DNA of 64,000 nucleotides from Opitutales bacterium (lineage in GTDB: Bacteria > Verrucomicrobiota > Verrucomicrobiia > Opitutales > UBA953), in contig JAEMQU010000001.1 in the NCBI GenBank assembly GCA_016463705.1, forward strand, positions 39,986 through 103,985, given 5' to 3'. Each line of letters opens with the position of its first letter. Position 1 is the first letter of the stretch. The translations under genes were made by a program, and so were the position numbers. Below, piece by piece: positions 56,961 through 64,000 of the stretch. The notes below the pieces were generated by a model. That model saw nothing but the letters and a program-made list of their open reading frames with translations. It had not been told where the DNA came from and ran no database searches.

Positions 56961-57347
56961 TTATTTCTTCTTGGATTTGGCTTTTTTAGCTACTGATTTC
57001 TTAGCAGCTTTTTTCTTTTTTGCCATAGTTGTGATGTTCGTTGTTGGGTTAGAGGGCAGCGACTGAAGCGCCACCCTGACGATGCGCCCTACACTCACCC
57101 GGGCCTGACGAGCCTGACGGGTAATACGAGTGCGGAGCTCCGAGGGGACTCGGAAAGACACTTGGCGGGAGTTGATTGGTTCAACGTTCAAACGATTCTC
57201 AGGACAACTCTCTAAAGCATGCCTGATCACTTCGCTCAAATTAGACAAGCCGGCGCGTTGCTGAAAAGCGATTGCTTCAATGTGTAACTTCACAGGAAGG
57301 GACACGGTGATAAGACTTTCGCTGATGGTTTCGGTTCGGTTAGTCAC
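56961..57347 (-). CDS. Tandem ribbon-helix-helix protein with histone H1-like lysine tail
   Basis: The 128-residue protein has three parts. Residues ~12-48 and ~62-97 are two similar RHH-type units, each a short strand then two helices: LITVSLPVKLHIEAIAFQQR... with LSEVIRHALES, and VSFRVPSELRTRITRQARQA with VGRIVRVALQS. The last 21 residues are almost all Lys and Ala (MAKKKKAAKKSVAKKAKSKK), like H1 or Hc1 tails that bind DNA non-specifically. The start is a GTG with no clear ribosome site. An internal ATG at 57026 could yield the tail alone. A single-chain pseudodimer RHH is inferred, which would bind DNA without a partner. Confidence 0.7.
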   Translation of the reverse strand: MTNRTETISESLITVSLPVKLHIEAIAFQQRAGLSNLSEVIRHALESCPENRLNVEPINSRQVSFRVPSELRTRITRQARQARVSVGRIVRVALQSLPSNPTTNITTMAKKKKAAKKSVAKKAKSKKK

Positions 57348-57385
57348 GTTGCGGTTAACTCTTAATGACGATTGATAGTCATTTA

Positions 57386-57501
57386 TCCGCAGAGCGCAAG
57401 AGGAAATTCACTCAGTGATGTTAGTGAAAAATTCCTCACTCGTTTTTCGAAAAAATTCTGACCAAAAAACGAATCACTTGAGCAGAAATTTTCTCTGCGG
57501 A
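57386..57501. repeat. Nested inverted repeats upstream of the metal ATPase
   Basis: An outer 9-bp pair TCCGCAGAG (57386-57394) / CTCTGCGGA (57493-57501) encloses two hairpins. One is GAGGAA-a-TTCACT / AGTGAA-aaa-TTCCTC (57400-57437, 10-base loop). The other is CGTTTTT / AAAAACG (57441-57471). A further AATGAC/GTCATT pair sits at 57364-57383. Folded as RNA this makes a three-way junction. It could be an RNA control element, a small RNA or a cluster of operator sites for the RHH protein transcribed from the other side. Confidence 0.5.
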
Positions 57502-57512
57502 CACCCCAATGG

Positions 57513-57540
57513 TTGACCAATATTATTTTTAGAGTTAAAT
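57513..57540 (+). promoter_or_regulatory. Candidate promoter for the metal ATPase
   Basis: TTGACC (57513-57518) and TTAAAT (57535-57540) are spaced by 16 bases, followed 9 bases later by the ATG at 57550. The -35 match is good and the -10 moderate (4 of 6). If used, the mRNA would have almost no leader and the inverted repeats would lie upstream of it in DNA. Confidence 0.35.
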
Positions 57541-57549
57541 CATATAAAT

Positions 57550-59445
57550 ATGAGCGATGAACATCATGATGAGTGGAAAAAACTCGCAGTATTCGCCGTG
57601 ATAAGTGGTTTATTCGGACTTCTCGCGCTTCTCGTCAGTCATTCCTATCCGCCCGAAAATTCACTACACTGGATCTCCACATTATTACTCGCCCTCTCAT
57701 GTCTGGCTGGTGGATGGGATGCACTCATCGACGGTTGGGCATCACTGCGCGAAAAACGTGTCGATGTGCACACTTTGATGATCCTTGTTGCAGGTGGTTC
57801 ATGGATTATTGGTCACCCCGAAGAAGGTGCACTGCTGCTCTTTCTATTCTCCACGGCAGGGGCGATTGAACACTACGCAATGTTCCGCACCAGAGGGGCC
57901 ATTGATGCCCTCTTAGATCGCGCTCCCAAGCAGGCCCGCTTGATTGAAAGTGATGGTAAAGAAAATATTATTTCGGTCAGTGCACTGAAACCTGGGCATC
58001 AAATAATCGTCCTCCCTGGCGAGTTAGTTCCTGCCGATGGTCAGGTTGTATCGGGAGAAAGTTCGGTCGATGAAAGCACTCTAACGGGTGAAGCAAAACC
58101 GGTGGATAAAAAAACAGGCAGCTTAGTTTCCAGTGGTACCTTAAATAGTTGGGGACGGCTGGTTGTTTTAGTCACCAAGGCTGAAAAAGATAGTTCCCTG
58201 CAACGCATCATTACGCTGATCCGTGAAGCACAAGAAAGTAAAGCCCCGGCCCAGCGTGCCATTGATCGTTGGGGCGATATCTATGCTATCTTTACGCTCT
58301 CCGCCTCTCTCATTTTCTTTCTCTACCAATATTACGTCCTCCATAATCCCATCATGGGCGGAGAGACGTCGGCACTCTATCGTGCAATGACTCTCATGGT
58401 GGTCTTAAGCCCCTGCGCACTCGTCCTCTCGGTTCCATCCGCTATCTTAGCCGCCATCGCTGCAGGTGCTCGCCAAGGAATCTTATTTCGAGGTGGCGCT
58501 GCGGTTGAACGACTTTCCGGAGTGAATACTATCTGCTTTGATAAAACAGGAACGTTAACTTCAGGTGAACCTGTCGTCGCCTCGCTCGAAGTTTATCCGC
58601 CCGAAAATCGCAAAAAAACCCTGTCTGCATTGCTTTCTGTTGAGTCTAATTCGACGCACCCTTTTGCGGGTGGAATCCTTAAAGCGTGTCGGGCCGAGGG
58701 CGCACAATTACTTTCAGTCAACGGTCTCGCTAACTTCCCAGGCAAAGGAATTTCTGGAGAGATTGATGGAGTGACCTGGAAAATTGGCGGACGTGACTTC
58801 GTCGGCTGTGCCGCACTGCCTTCCACCAATACAGACAGCGGTGCCATTATTAGTGAAGTTTGGGCATCGGATGGCACATCCATCGCTCGCGTCACCTTGG
58901 TCGATGAAGTTCGCGAACAAAGCGCCGCCACCCTCTCCGCTCTCCACCAGTTAGGCATTCACACTATCATGCTTACCGGCGATCGCGAAGAGGCGGCTGC
59001 CGTGGCTGCAAAAAAAGTAGGGGTAGAGAAATTTGCAGCGGCACTCTCGCCCGAAGCAAAAATGCAAACGGTTCGAAAGATTTCATCGGAAGGACACATC
59101 GTCGCCATGGTCGGTGACGGCGTGAATGACGCCCCTAGCTTAGTCGCCGCCGATATCGCCATCGCGATGGGTAGCCGAGGAAGCGATGCCGCTCTCGAAT
59201 CCAGTGATGTCGTTCTGATGGACGATAAAATCGAGAAACTTCTAAATGCCATCGAACTGAGTAAGGCTGCGCGTACCGCCATTCGTATTAATATTATAAT
59301 CTCGGTCGGCGCCGCATTAACCATGGCCACCATTGTCATCTTCCAAGGAGCCACCTTATCCCTCGGCGTGATGGTTCATGAAGGCAGTACCGTTATCGTC
59401 TGTTTAAACGGGCTACGCTTATTGGCCCACCGCCCGAAGGCTTAG
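57550..59445 (+). CDS. P1B-4-type heavy-metal-transporting ATPase
   Basis: The 631-residue P-type ATPase has the phosphorylation motif DKTGTLT (Asp331), TGEAKPV actuator motif (179-185) and GDGVNDAPSL. The metal-site helix motif is SPC (287-289) and the last membrane region has HEGST (610-614). SPC with HEGST is the signature of the P1B-4 subgroup, which exports Co2+, Fe2+, Zn2+ or related ions. There is no N-terminal metal-binding domain, only EHHDEW at the start. It is divergent from the RHH gene and ends 1 base before convergent GNAT. The metal cannot be told from sequence. Confidence 0.9.
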   Translation: MSDEHHDEWKKLAVFAVISGLFGLLALLVSHSYPPENSLHWISTLLLALSCLAGGWDALIDGWASLREKRVDVHTLMILVAGGSWIIGHPEEGALLLFLFSTAGAIEHYAMFRTRGAIDALLDRAPKQARLIESDGKENIISVSALKPGHQIIVLPGELVPADGQVVSGESSVDESTLTGEAKPVDKKTGSLVSSGTLNSWGRLVVLVTKAEKDSSLQRIITLIREAQESKAPAQRAIDRWGDIYAIFTLSASLIFFLYQYYVLHNPIMGGETSALYRAMTLMVVLSPCALVLSVPSAILAAIAAGARQGILFRGGAAVERLSGVNTICFDKTGTLTSGEPVVASLEVYPPENRKKTLSALLSVESNSTHPFAGGILKACRAEGAQLLSVNGLANFPGKGISGEIDGVTWKIGGRDFVGCAALPSTNTDSGAIISEVWASDGTSIARVTLVDEVREQSAATLSALHQLGIHTIMLTGDREEAAAVAAKKVGVEKFAAALSPEAKMQTVRKISSEGHIVAMVGDGVNDAPSLVAADIAIAMGSRGSDAALESSDVVLMDDKIEKLLNAIELSKAARTAIRINIIISVGAALTMATIVIFQGATLSLGVMVHEGSTVIVCLNGLRLLAHRPKA

Positions 59446-59446
59446 A

Positions 59447-59941
59447 CTAAGCTAATTTCTTTTCTAAGAAAAGCGCAGAGCCCGCGGCGGGGTCGAGTTG
59501 ATACGAAACAAAACCCACTGCCGCATAAAGTTTTCGGGCGTGTTGATTATGCTCCAAGACTTCGAGCGTGAGCTTACAACACCCGCGCCGCTGCGCCTCA
59601 GCCTCGACCGCAGCCATTAACGCTTTACCCACGCCGCGACATTGAAACTTGGGTAACACCGCCAAATCGTGGATATTAATTAAGGGGCGACAGGCAAAAG
59701 TGGAGAATCCTTCAAAGGCGATGACCAGGCCGACCGCTTGGCCGCCTAACCACGCTAACAGAACCAGGGCCTGCGGACGTTTGGCGAGTTCAGCACTGAG
59801 ATTGGCTCGTACCTCGGATGACAAGGGCACACCGCCACCCACGGCGTGTGAGGCGTAGGAATTTAAAACTTCAACGACCGCCTGAGACTCGTCCGACTTC
59901 AACCAATCGACCGGACGAATCTCTAGGGCTGTCGCCGACAT
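59447..59941 (-). CDS. GNAT family N-acetyltransferase
   Basis: The 164-residue protein has the GNAT motif A (HDLAVLPKFQCRGVGKALMAAVEAEA) with the Q/RxxGxG/A acetyl-CoA loop as CRGVGKA, and the C-terminal NQHARKLYAAVGFVSY typical of the family. Substrate unknown. It begins 3 bases after rng, so it is the last gene of the rodA-rng-GNAT operon. Confidence 0.88.
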   Translation of the reverse strand: MSATALEIRPVDWLKSDESQAVVEVLNSYASHAVGGGVPLSSEVRANLSAELAKRPQALVLLAWLGGQAVGLVIAFEGFSTFACRPLINIHDLAVLPKFQCRGVGKALMAAVEAEAQRRGCCKLTLEVLEHNQHARKLYAAVGFVSYQLDPAAGSALFLEKKLA

Positions 59942-59944
59942 CGC

Positions 59945-61669
59945 TTAGCGCAATTCTTTACCCGAACCGTCGAATAATTTAAACGTCTCAATGCTGTAAG
60001 TAGCGTCAGGCTTAGTGCCCAGACGAACCTTACATGACTTCATTAAGTCGCGGAAATATTCGCGGTCTTCTTTCACGATGCGATCCAAGTTAATCGGGTG
60101 AAGTAGAATATTAATTTCCAATTCTTTATCCGGACCCACTTGTTCGCGTAGACGACGGATCACGCTTAAAAGCTTACGTTGAATTTCTACGGAAACGGTT
60201 CGAGGATTTTTAACGATACCGCGACCCTGACAATGCGGACAATCCATGTACATCGAGGTCGTGTTCGACTCGGTGTGACGCTGACGTGTCATCTGCAACA
60301 CGCCTAATTGGGAAATCGGTAAAATCTGGTGCTTGGCTCGATCGTCTTCCATCGCCTCGCGCAAAGTATCGTAAACGGTTTTACGATCTTTGGGGTTTTT
60401 CATATCGATAGTATCAATCATGATTAAGCCCCCTAAATTGCGCAGCTTGATTTGGCGGGCCCCTTCGGTCACGGCCTCGATATTAGCCTGTAAAATATAG
60501 TCTTTACCATCTTTGGTCGTACCGCGGTGCGAGCCGGTGTTAACGTCGATAGCGGTCAGCGCTTCGGTTTCATCAATCACAATTTCGCCACCGCTGGGCA
60601 GCGGAACGCGACGTTGGAAAAGTTGTTCAATCTGACGTTCGATATTGTAGCGTTCGAAAACGGGAATCGGATCTTTATAAAGTTCGACTCGTGATTTTGA
60701 ACGCGGAGAAATCTCGGCGACTAATTCTTGGACGATTTTGAAATCCTCAGGATTATCGACCAGAATACGATCCACTTCTTCGGTGAGGAAATCGCGAACG
60801 GTTCGTTCAATTAAACCTGGCTCGGTGTAGAGCAAGATCGCCTTCTGTTCCGACTTGTTAATCTTCTCCACAATCGATTGCCAGCGACGAAGTAACATAT
60901 GGAGATCGCGCACAAACCATCGCGCTTGCTTGCCTTCACCCGCCGTGCGGATGATTACACCCATACCTTCAGGAATCGTGAGTGAGCGTAAAATATCCTT
61001 CAAACGTTCACGCTCGGGAGCTTCTTCAATTTTACGGGAAACACCGCAAGCGCCACTGAAGGGCATTAAGACTAAAAATCTTCCAGGGAGGGCGATGTTG
61101 GTTGTCGAACGCGGGCCCTTAGTTCCGATGGTATCTTTAACCACCTGAATGACGATATCAGACCCCGCAGGAAACAGCGTCGGAATGTCTTTCGCTTGGT
61201 AGCGCGCTTTACGTTGTTTTTGTTCAGCCGATTCATTGTCGCGGATGAATTCAACCTGCGAGTCATTCGCGGCCGGCAACATATCCCAGTAATGCAGGAA
61301 GGCATTTTTAGACTGACCGATATCGACGAAGGCGGCTTTTAATCCGGCTTCGAGATTTTGCACGCGACCTTTAAAGATTGAACCGACCATGCGGTTTTCC
61401 CCTTTGTGTTCGATTTCAAATTTATCGAGTACGCCGTTCGTGAGCAGGGCGACGCGCTTTTCGAGCGTCTCGGCATTAATCACGAGTTCGTGATAATTAG
61501 CACGGTCTTTGGAGAAGTGCTTCACGATGCGTTGCAAGAGGGGTAACTCTTTGCGACGTTGCGCGGCTTCTTCAGCTAGTTGCTTAGGATCAACCCCGGA
61601 AGAAGTCGGCGGTGTGCTTTCTTCAGGGAGGTCGTTGAGGTTGTCGTCGGAATTATTTGGGTCGGTCAT
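59945..61669 (-). CDS. rng: Ribonuclease G/E family endoribonuclease
   Basis: The 574-residue protein has an N-terminal S1 domain (MVGSIFKGRVQNLEAGLKAAFVDIGQSKNAFLH), an RNase H-like and DNase I-like catalytic core with DETEALTAIDVNTGSHRG and the metal-binding LIMIDTIDMKN, and the zinc link CPHCQGRG. A charged N-terminal extension of about 55 residues precedes the S1 domain; there is no long C-terminal scaffold as in E. coli RNase E. It is probably RNase G, which matures 16S rRNA. RNase Y is also encoded 1.5 kb away. It lies 15 bases after rodA. Confidence 0.92.
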   Translation of the reverse strand: MTDPNNSDDNLNDLPEESTPPTSSGVDPKQLAEEAAQRRKELPLLQRIVKHFSKDRANYHELVINAETLEKRVALLTNGVLDKFEIEHKGENRMVGSIFKGRVQNLEAGLKAAFVDIGQSKNAFLHYWDMLPAANDSQVEFIRDNESAEQKQRKARYQAKDIPTLFPAGSDIVIQVVKDTIGTKGPRSTTNIALPGRFLVLMPFSGACGVSRKIEEAPERERLKDILRSLTIPEGMGVIIRTAGEGKQARWFVRDLHMLLRRWQSIVEKINKSEQKAILLYTEPGLIERTVRDFLTEEVDRILVDNPEDFKIVQELVAEISPRSKSRVELYKDPIPVFERYNIERQIEQLFQRRVPLPSGGEIVIDETEALTAIDVNTGSHRGTTKDGKDYILQANIEAVTEGARQIKLRNLGGLIMIDTIDMKNPKDRKTVYDTLREAMEDDRAKHQILPISQLGVLQMTRQRHTESNTTSMYMDCPHCQGRGIVKNPRTVSVEIQRKLLSVIRRLREQVGPDKELEINILLHPINLDRIVKEDREYFRDLMKSCKVRLGTKPDATYSIETFKLFDGSGKELR

Positions 61670-61684
61670 CGCAGTAGTATGGCG

Positions 61685-63013
61685 TTAAATGCCAGTTACC
61701 GGAGTCCCCCTATTCTCACCGCCATCCACCGAATGTCGGTGAACGCTCTGGACTAATCCGAGAAGCAAAAAGCAGCTGAGAATAAAGGACCCCCCGTAAC
61801 TGAGGAAAGGTAGTGGAACGCCCGTGACGGGCATTAAATCGATATTCATGCCGATATTAATAACGACATGGGTGCCAATAATCACCGCGGCACCAATGGC
61901 CAACAAAGATCCAAATCGGTCGATGGCTAATAATGCAGTTCGCACAACGCGCCAGAGCAACAACGCAAAAGCGACAATGACGAAGACTCCACCGCGGAAA
62001 CCAATTTCTTCAGACATTCCAGAAAATAGAAAATCATTATGCGCCGCGGCTTCGGGAAGGTAGCCATACTTCGCTTGCGTGCCCTTACCGATGCCCTGTC
62101 CTTCTAATCCACCACGACCGACGGCGATGACAGCCTGTTTCACATTCCACGTCGCCCCGCGTCCACGCGGATCAATGATGGAAGGTGCGACAAAGGAAAG
62201 TAAGCGTTCGCGTTGGTAATCCCTCAAAAGAAAAAACCAGGCAGTTTCTTCATGTTTTCCGCGTATCGCTTTGGCGGGATTTAAATCATCTGCATGCGCT
62301 TTAGCGTACGCCGTCACTTTCGAAGCGTAAGAAACTAAATCTACGGCCACCACGGCTCCCAATAAAACGGCACTCAATCCCGCCACCATGAAAAACCTGG
62401 AACTCAGGCCGGCAACAAACAATAAGGCAAATGACAGTGGAAGGTAGATGAGGGCAGAGCCTAAGTCCGGCTGCACAAAAATCAAGACAAAGGGTAGGCC
62501 GGCCGCGGCTAAAACCTTGACCACCGTGGGCCACGACTTACGCCACGACCCAATCGGATTTAAGACCAAGACCGCCGCAATAAAAATGAGGACGGAAACT
62601 TTGGCGAATTCGGAAGGCTGAATGGAAAACGGACCGAAATCCATCCAACGGCGCGCCCCGTTAATACTCCGAATAAATGAACCAATATTTATTTTAAAAA
62701 TTGCACATAACGATATCGGTACCAGTAGGAGTGCCCCGATTAAATAAATGCGGCGGGCGTGGACACGCAGTTTGCGATAGTCCAATGAGGAAATCATCCA
62801 ATAAGCCACCCAACCAACGCCCAAATAAATCATCTGCGGCGTTTCAAAATTGGTCTGCCGGTACGAGCCTGCTGATTTAATTGCGACAACGCCTAAGGTA
62901 CTTAAAAATAAAATAATGACCACCTGCGTCCAGTCCGTCCGCCAAGAAAAATTGGCAAATTTATCCCACCAGGCGGACACCTGAGCTCCTTCACTCTCAA
63001 AAAGGCGGGACAT
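61685..63013 (-). CDS. rodA: Rod shape-determining protein RodA (SEDS family)
   Basis: RodA is a peptidoglycan glycosyltransferase of the elongation complex. It has about 10 membrane helices and SEDS motifs including RWMDFGPFSIQPSEFAK, VQPDLGSALIY, GKGTQAKYGYLPEAAAHNDFLFS and the late MPVTGVPLPFLSYGGSF. The track ORF begins with a TTG at 63040; the ATG at 63013 is preferred. It heads the rodA-rng-GNAT operon and is divergent from RNase Y. MreBCD are not in the window. Confidence 0.94.
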   Translation of the reverse strand: MSRLFESEGAQVSAWWDKFANFSWRTDWTQVVIILFLSTLGVVAIKSAGSYRQTNFETPQMIYLGVGWVAYWMISSLDYRKLRVHARRIYLIGALLLVPISLCAIFKINIGSFIRSINGARRWMDFGPFSIQPSEFAKVSVLIFIAAVLVLNPIGSWRKSWPTVVKVLAAAGLPFVLIFVQPDLGSALIYLPLSFALLFVAGLSSRFFMVAGLSAVLLGAVVAVDLVSYASKVTAYAKAHADDLNPAKAIRGKHEETAWFFLLRDYQRERLLSFVAPSIIDPRGRGATWNVKQAVIAVGRGGLEGQGIGKGTQAKYGYLPEAAAHNDFLFSGMSEEIGFRGGVFVIVAFALLLWRVVRTALLAIDRFGSLLAIGAAVIIGTHVVINIGMNIDLMPVTGVPLPFLSYGGSFILSCFLLLGLVQSVHRHSVDGGENRGTPVTGI

Positions 63014-63122
63014 TTCTAAAATCAAACATCTAAAAGACAATGTGCAAGGCGAACCTCCCGAAAGGGCTTGCGGACTGGGCGGAGCTGGTAACTTTTAAAG
63101 CCGACCACACCGCTTCAACTGC

Positions 63123-64000
63123 ATGGCTTTTGCCACCGATCAAAGTACCATTTCCGTAGTCATCTTTTTTGCAGGGATGGTGGTCGCTTACGTTTTCTTG
63201 AAATGGCGAGCGTCAACCCTGCAGGCCATGTTCGAGCAGCGTTTAAAAAATGAAATCGAGCTCGCGAAACGAGAGGCCTCACTGGAAACCTCTGAACTAC
63301 AAGTTAAAGTGGCAGCCTCGCAACGTGAGGCAGGTCGACTCCTGGCGCTCGCTCAATCCGAGGCCGAAGCCGTCGACGCCTTAAAAACCGCCAATGAAAA
63401 AGAGCGTGAGTTTTTACAAAAAGAAATATTACGTCTCTCGGGCTTAAAAGCCGATGAAGCTAAACGTCTCGCGTTTGAATCATTACAAAAAAAATATGAG
63501 GGTGAAGCACGACGCTTGCGTGAAGAAACCCTCAACCGTCCCGAACAAGAAACCGAAGAAGAAGCTCGTCGGATTTTAATCACGGCGATGCAAAGGTTGA
63601 CGACCACGACGACGCAAGATGCAACCGCCGTTTCCGTTTCTATTCCCAGCGAAGACATGAAGGGACGTTTAATTGGTCGTGAGGGTCGCAACATTCGTAC
63701 CTTCGAACAAAGCACGGGGGCCACCCTGCTCGTCGATGAAACTCCGGGCATGGTTTTAATTTCTTGTTTCGATCCCGTCCGTCGCGAAGTCGCTCGTATC
63801 GCCCTAGAAAGAATGGTTAAGGATGGTCGAATCACCCCCACTTTAATTGAGGATTTTGTCCTGACGGCAGAAAATGAAGTCACGCGTCACGCTCAACATC
63901 TCGGCCACGAAGCGGTGAGAGATTTAGGTCTTCCCCCGATGGATGTGAAGGTCGAAGAATTATTAGGCCGCCTGCACTTCCGTTTATCCTCCAATCAAAA
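63123..64000 (+). CDS. rny: Ribonuclease Y, 5' part (cut by window end)
   Basis: The reading frame from the ATG at 63123 is open to the window end (292 codons) and absent from the ORF track for that reason. It has an N-terminal membrane helix (VVIFFAGMVVAYVFLKW), a long coiled-coil rich in Glu, Lys and Arg (residues ~30-150), and a KH domain SIPSEDMKGRLIGREGRNIRTFEQSTG. The start of the HD-domain region follows (HAQHLGHEAVRDLG, then RLHFRLSSNQ). RNase Y is a membrane-bound mRNA-turnover endonuclease. The catalytic HD motif lies beyond the edge. Confidence 0.93.
   Translation, partial: MAFATDQSTISVVIFFAGMVVAYVFLKWRASTLQAMFEQRLKNEIELAKREASLETSELQVKVAASQREAGRLLALAQSEAEAVDALKTANEKEREFLQKEILRLSGLKADEAKRLAFESLQKKYEGEARRLREETLNRPEQETEEEARRILITAMQRLTTTTTQDATAVSVSIPSEDMKGRLIGREGRNIRTFEQSTGATLLVDETPGMVLISCFDPVRREVARIALERMVKDGRITPTLIEDFVLTAENEVTRHAQHLGHEAVRDLGLPPMDVKVEELLGRLHFRLSSNQ

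Noticed and set aside
57386-57501. A known metal riboswitch (NiCo or yybP-ykoY)
   Set aside because: The paired segments do not show the conserved loop sequences I would expect, and the likely promoter is downstream of the element.
63353-63883. 176-residue minus-strand ORF
   Set aside because: It is the antisense shadow of RNase Y, whose own frame is open from 63123 to the window end and has clear coiled-coil and KH motifs.
1-64000. Mobile element, prophage, CRISPR array or defence island
   Set aside because: I found no transposase, integrase, direct-repeat array, cas gene or attachment-site duplication. The two tRNA genes are not followed by integrase genes or repeats of their 3' ends.

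Overview
The window looks like a chromosomal segment of a PVC-superphylum bacterium, most likely Verrucomicrobiota (Opitutae-like). This is inferred from gene content and not from any database search. Pointers are a GreA with a very long N-terminal extension (a trait shared with Chlamydiae), a TPR/TPR/ExbB/ExbD/ExbD cluster, tandem membrane-anchored VWA-like proteins, and a Gram-negative envelope gene set (GmhB, BamD-like, LptE-like, porin-like barrel). Gene density is very high and most genes lack a strong Shine-Dalgarno site. I see no insertion sequence, prophage, CRISPR array or rRNA gene.

Layout. 1-5.4 kb (+, apart from gmhB): the tail of an unknown gene, gmhB on the minus strand, rpmF-plsX-fabH (L32 and fatty acid synthesis), then BamD-like, LptE-like and rpe. 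5.4-9.6 kb: rlmN (-), long-form greA and an ArsR-methyltransferase fusion. 9.7-16 kb (+): two TPR proteins, ExbB, two ExbD and a 45-residue lipoprotein, probably one envelope energy-transducing operon. 16-18.3 kb (-): thrB-thrC. 18.35-24.4 kb (+): nadE, a GlcD-like oxidase, a HAD phosphatase and uvrB. 24.4-34 kb: mutL (-) with a degenerate endonuclease site, a DUF255 thioredoxin-like protein, a membrane TPR protein, then on the minus strand two VWA-like paralogues, a hotdog thioesterase and ApbE.

34-46.6 kb: an initiator tRNA-Met and a long bidirectional terminator, then a minus-strand run read from high to low coordinates: ispF, ndk, serS, tilS, ftsH, coaE, gspE/pilB-like, pilT, pilB, pilC. 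46.7-53.6 kb: tRNA-Cys and a six-gene arginine operon argC-J-B-D-F-G (-). 53.7-57.3 kb (-): rplM-rpsI, a porin-like barrel, icd and a tandem ribbon-helix-helix protein with a histone-H1-like lysine tail. 57.5-59.4 kb (+): a P1B-4-type metal ATPase behind an intergenic region full of inverted repeats. 59.4-63 kb (-): rodA, rng and a GNAT. 63.1 kb to the end (+): RNase Y, cut by the window edge.

How the genes work together. Most of the window is core metabolism and envelope building: fatty acid, heptose and outer-membrane assembly functions at the left, pilus motor parts in the middle, arginine, threonine and NAD synthesis, translation and RNA turnover. The less explained parts are the TPR-ExbBD-lipoprotein cluster, the VWA pair, the RHH-H1 protein with its structured upstream region, and the nuclease-motif-less MutL. 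Convergent neighbours are either separated by bidirectional hairpin terminators or abut and overlap at their stop codons. Only one gene-free stretch exceeds 300 bases (33870-34343); it holds the initiator tRNA, some small hairpins and a terminator.
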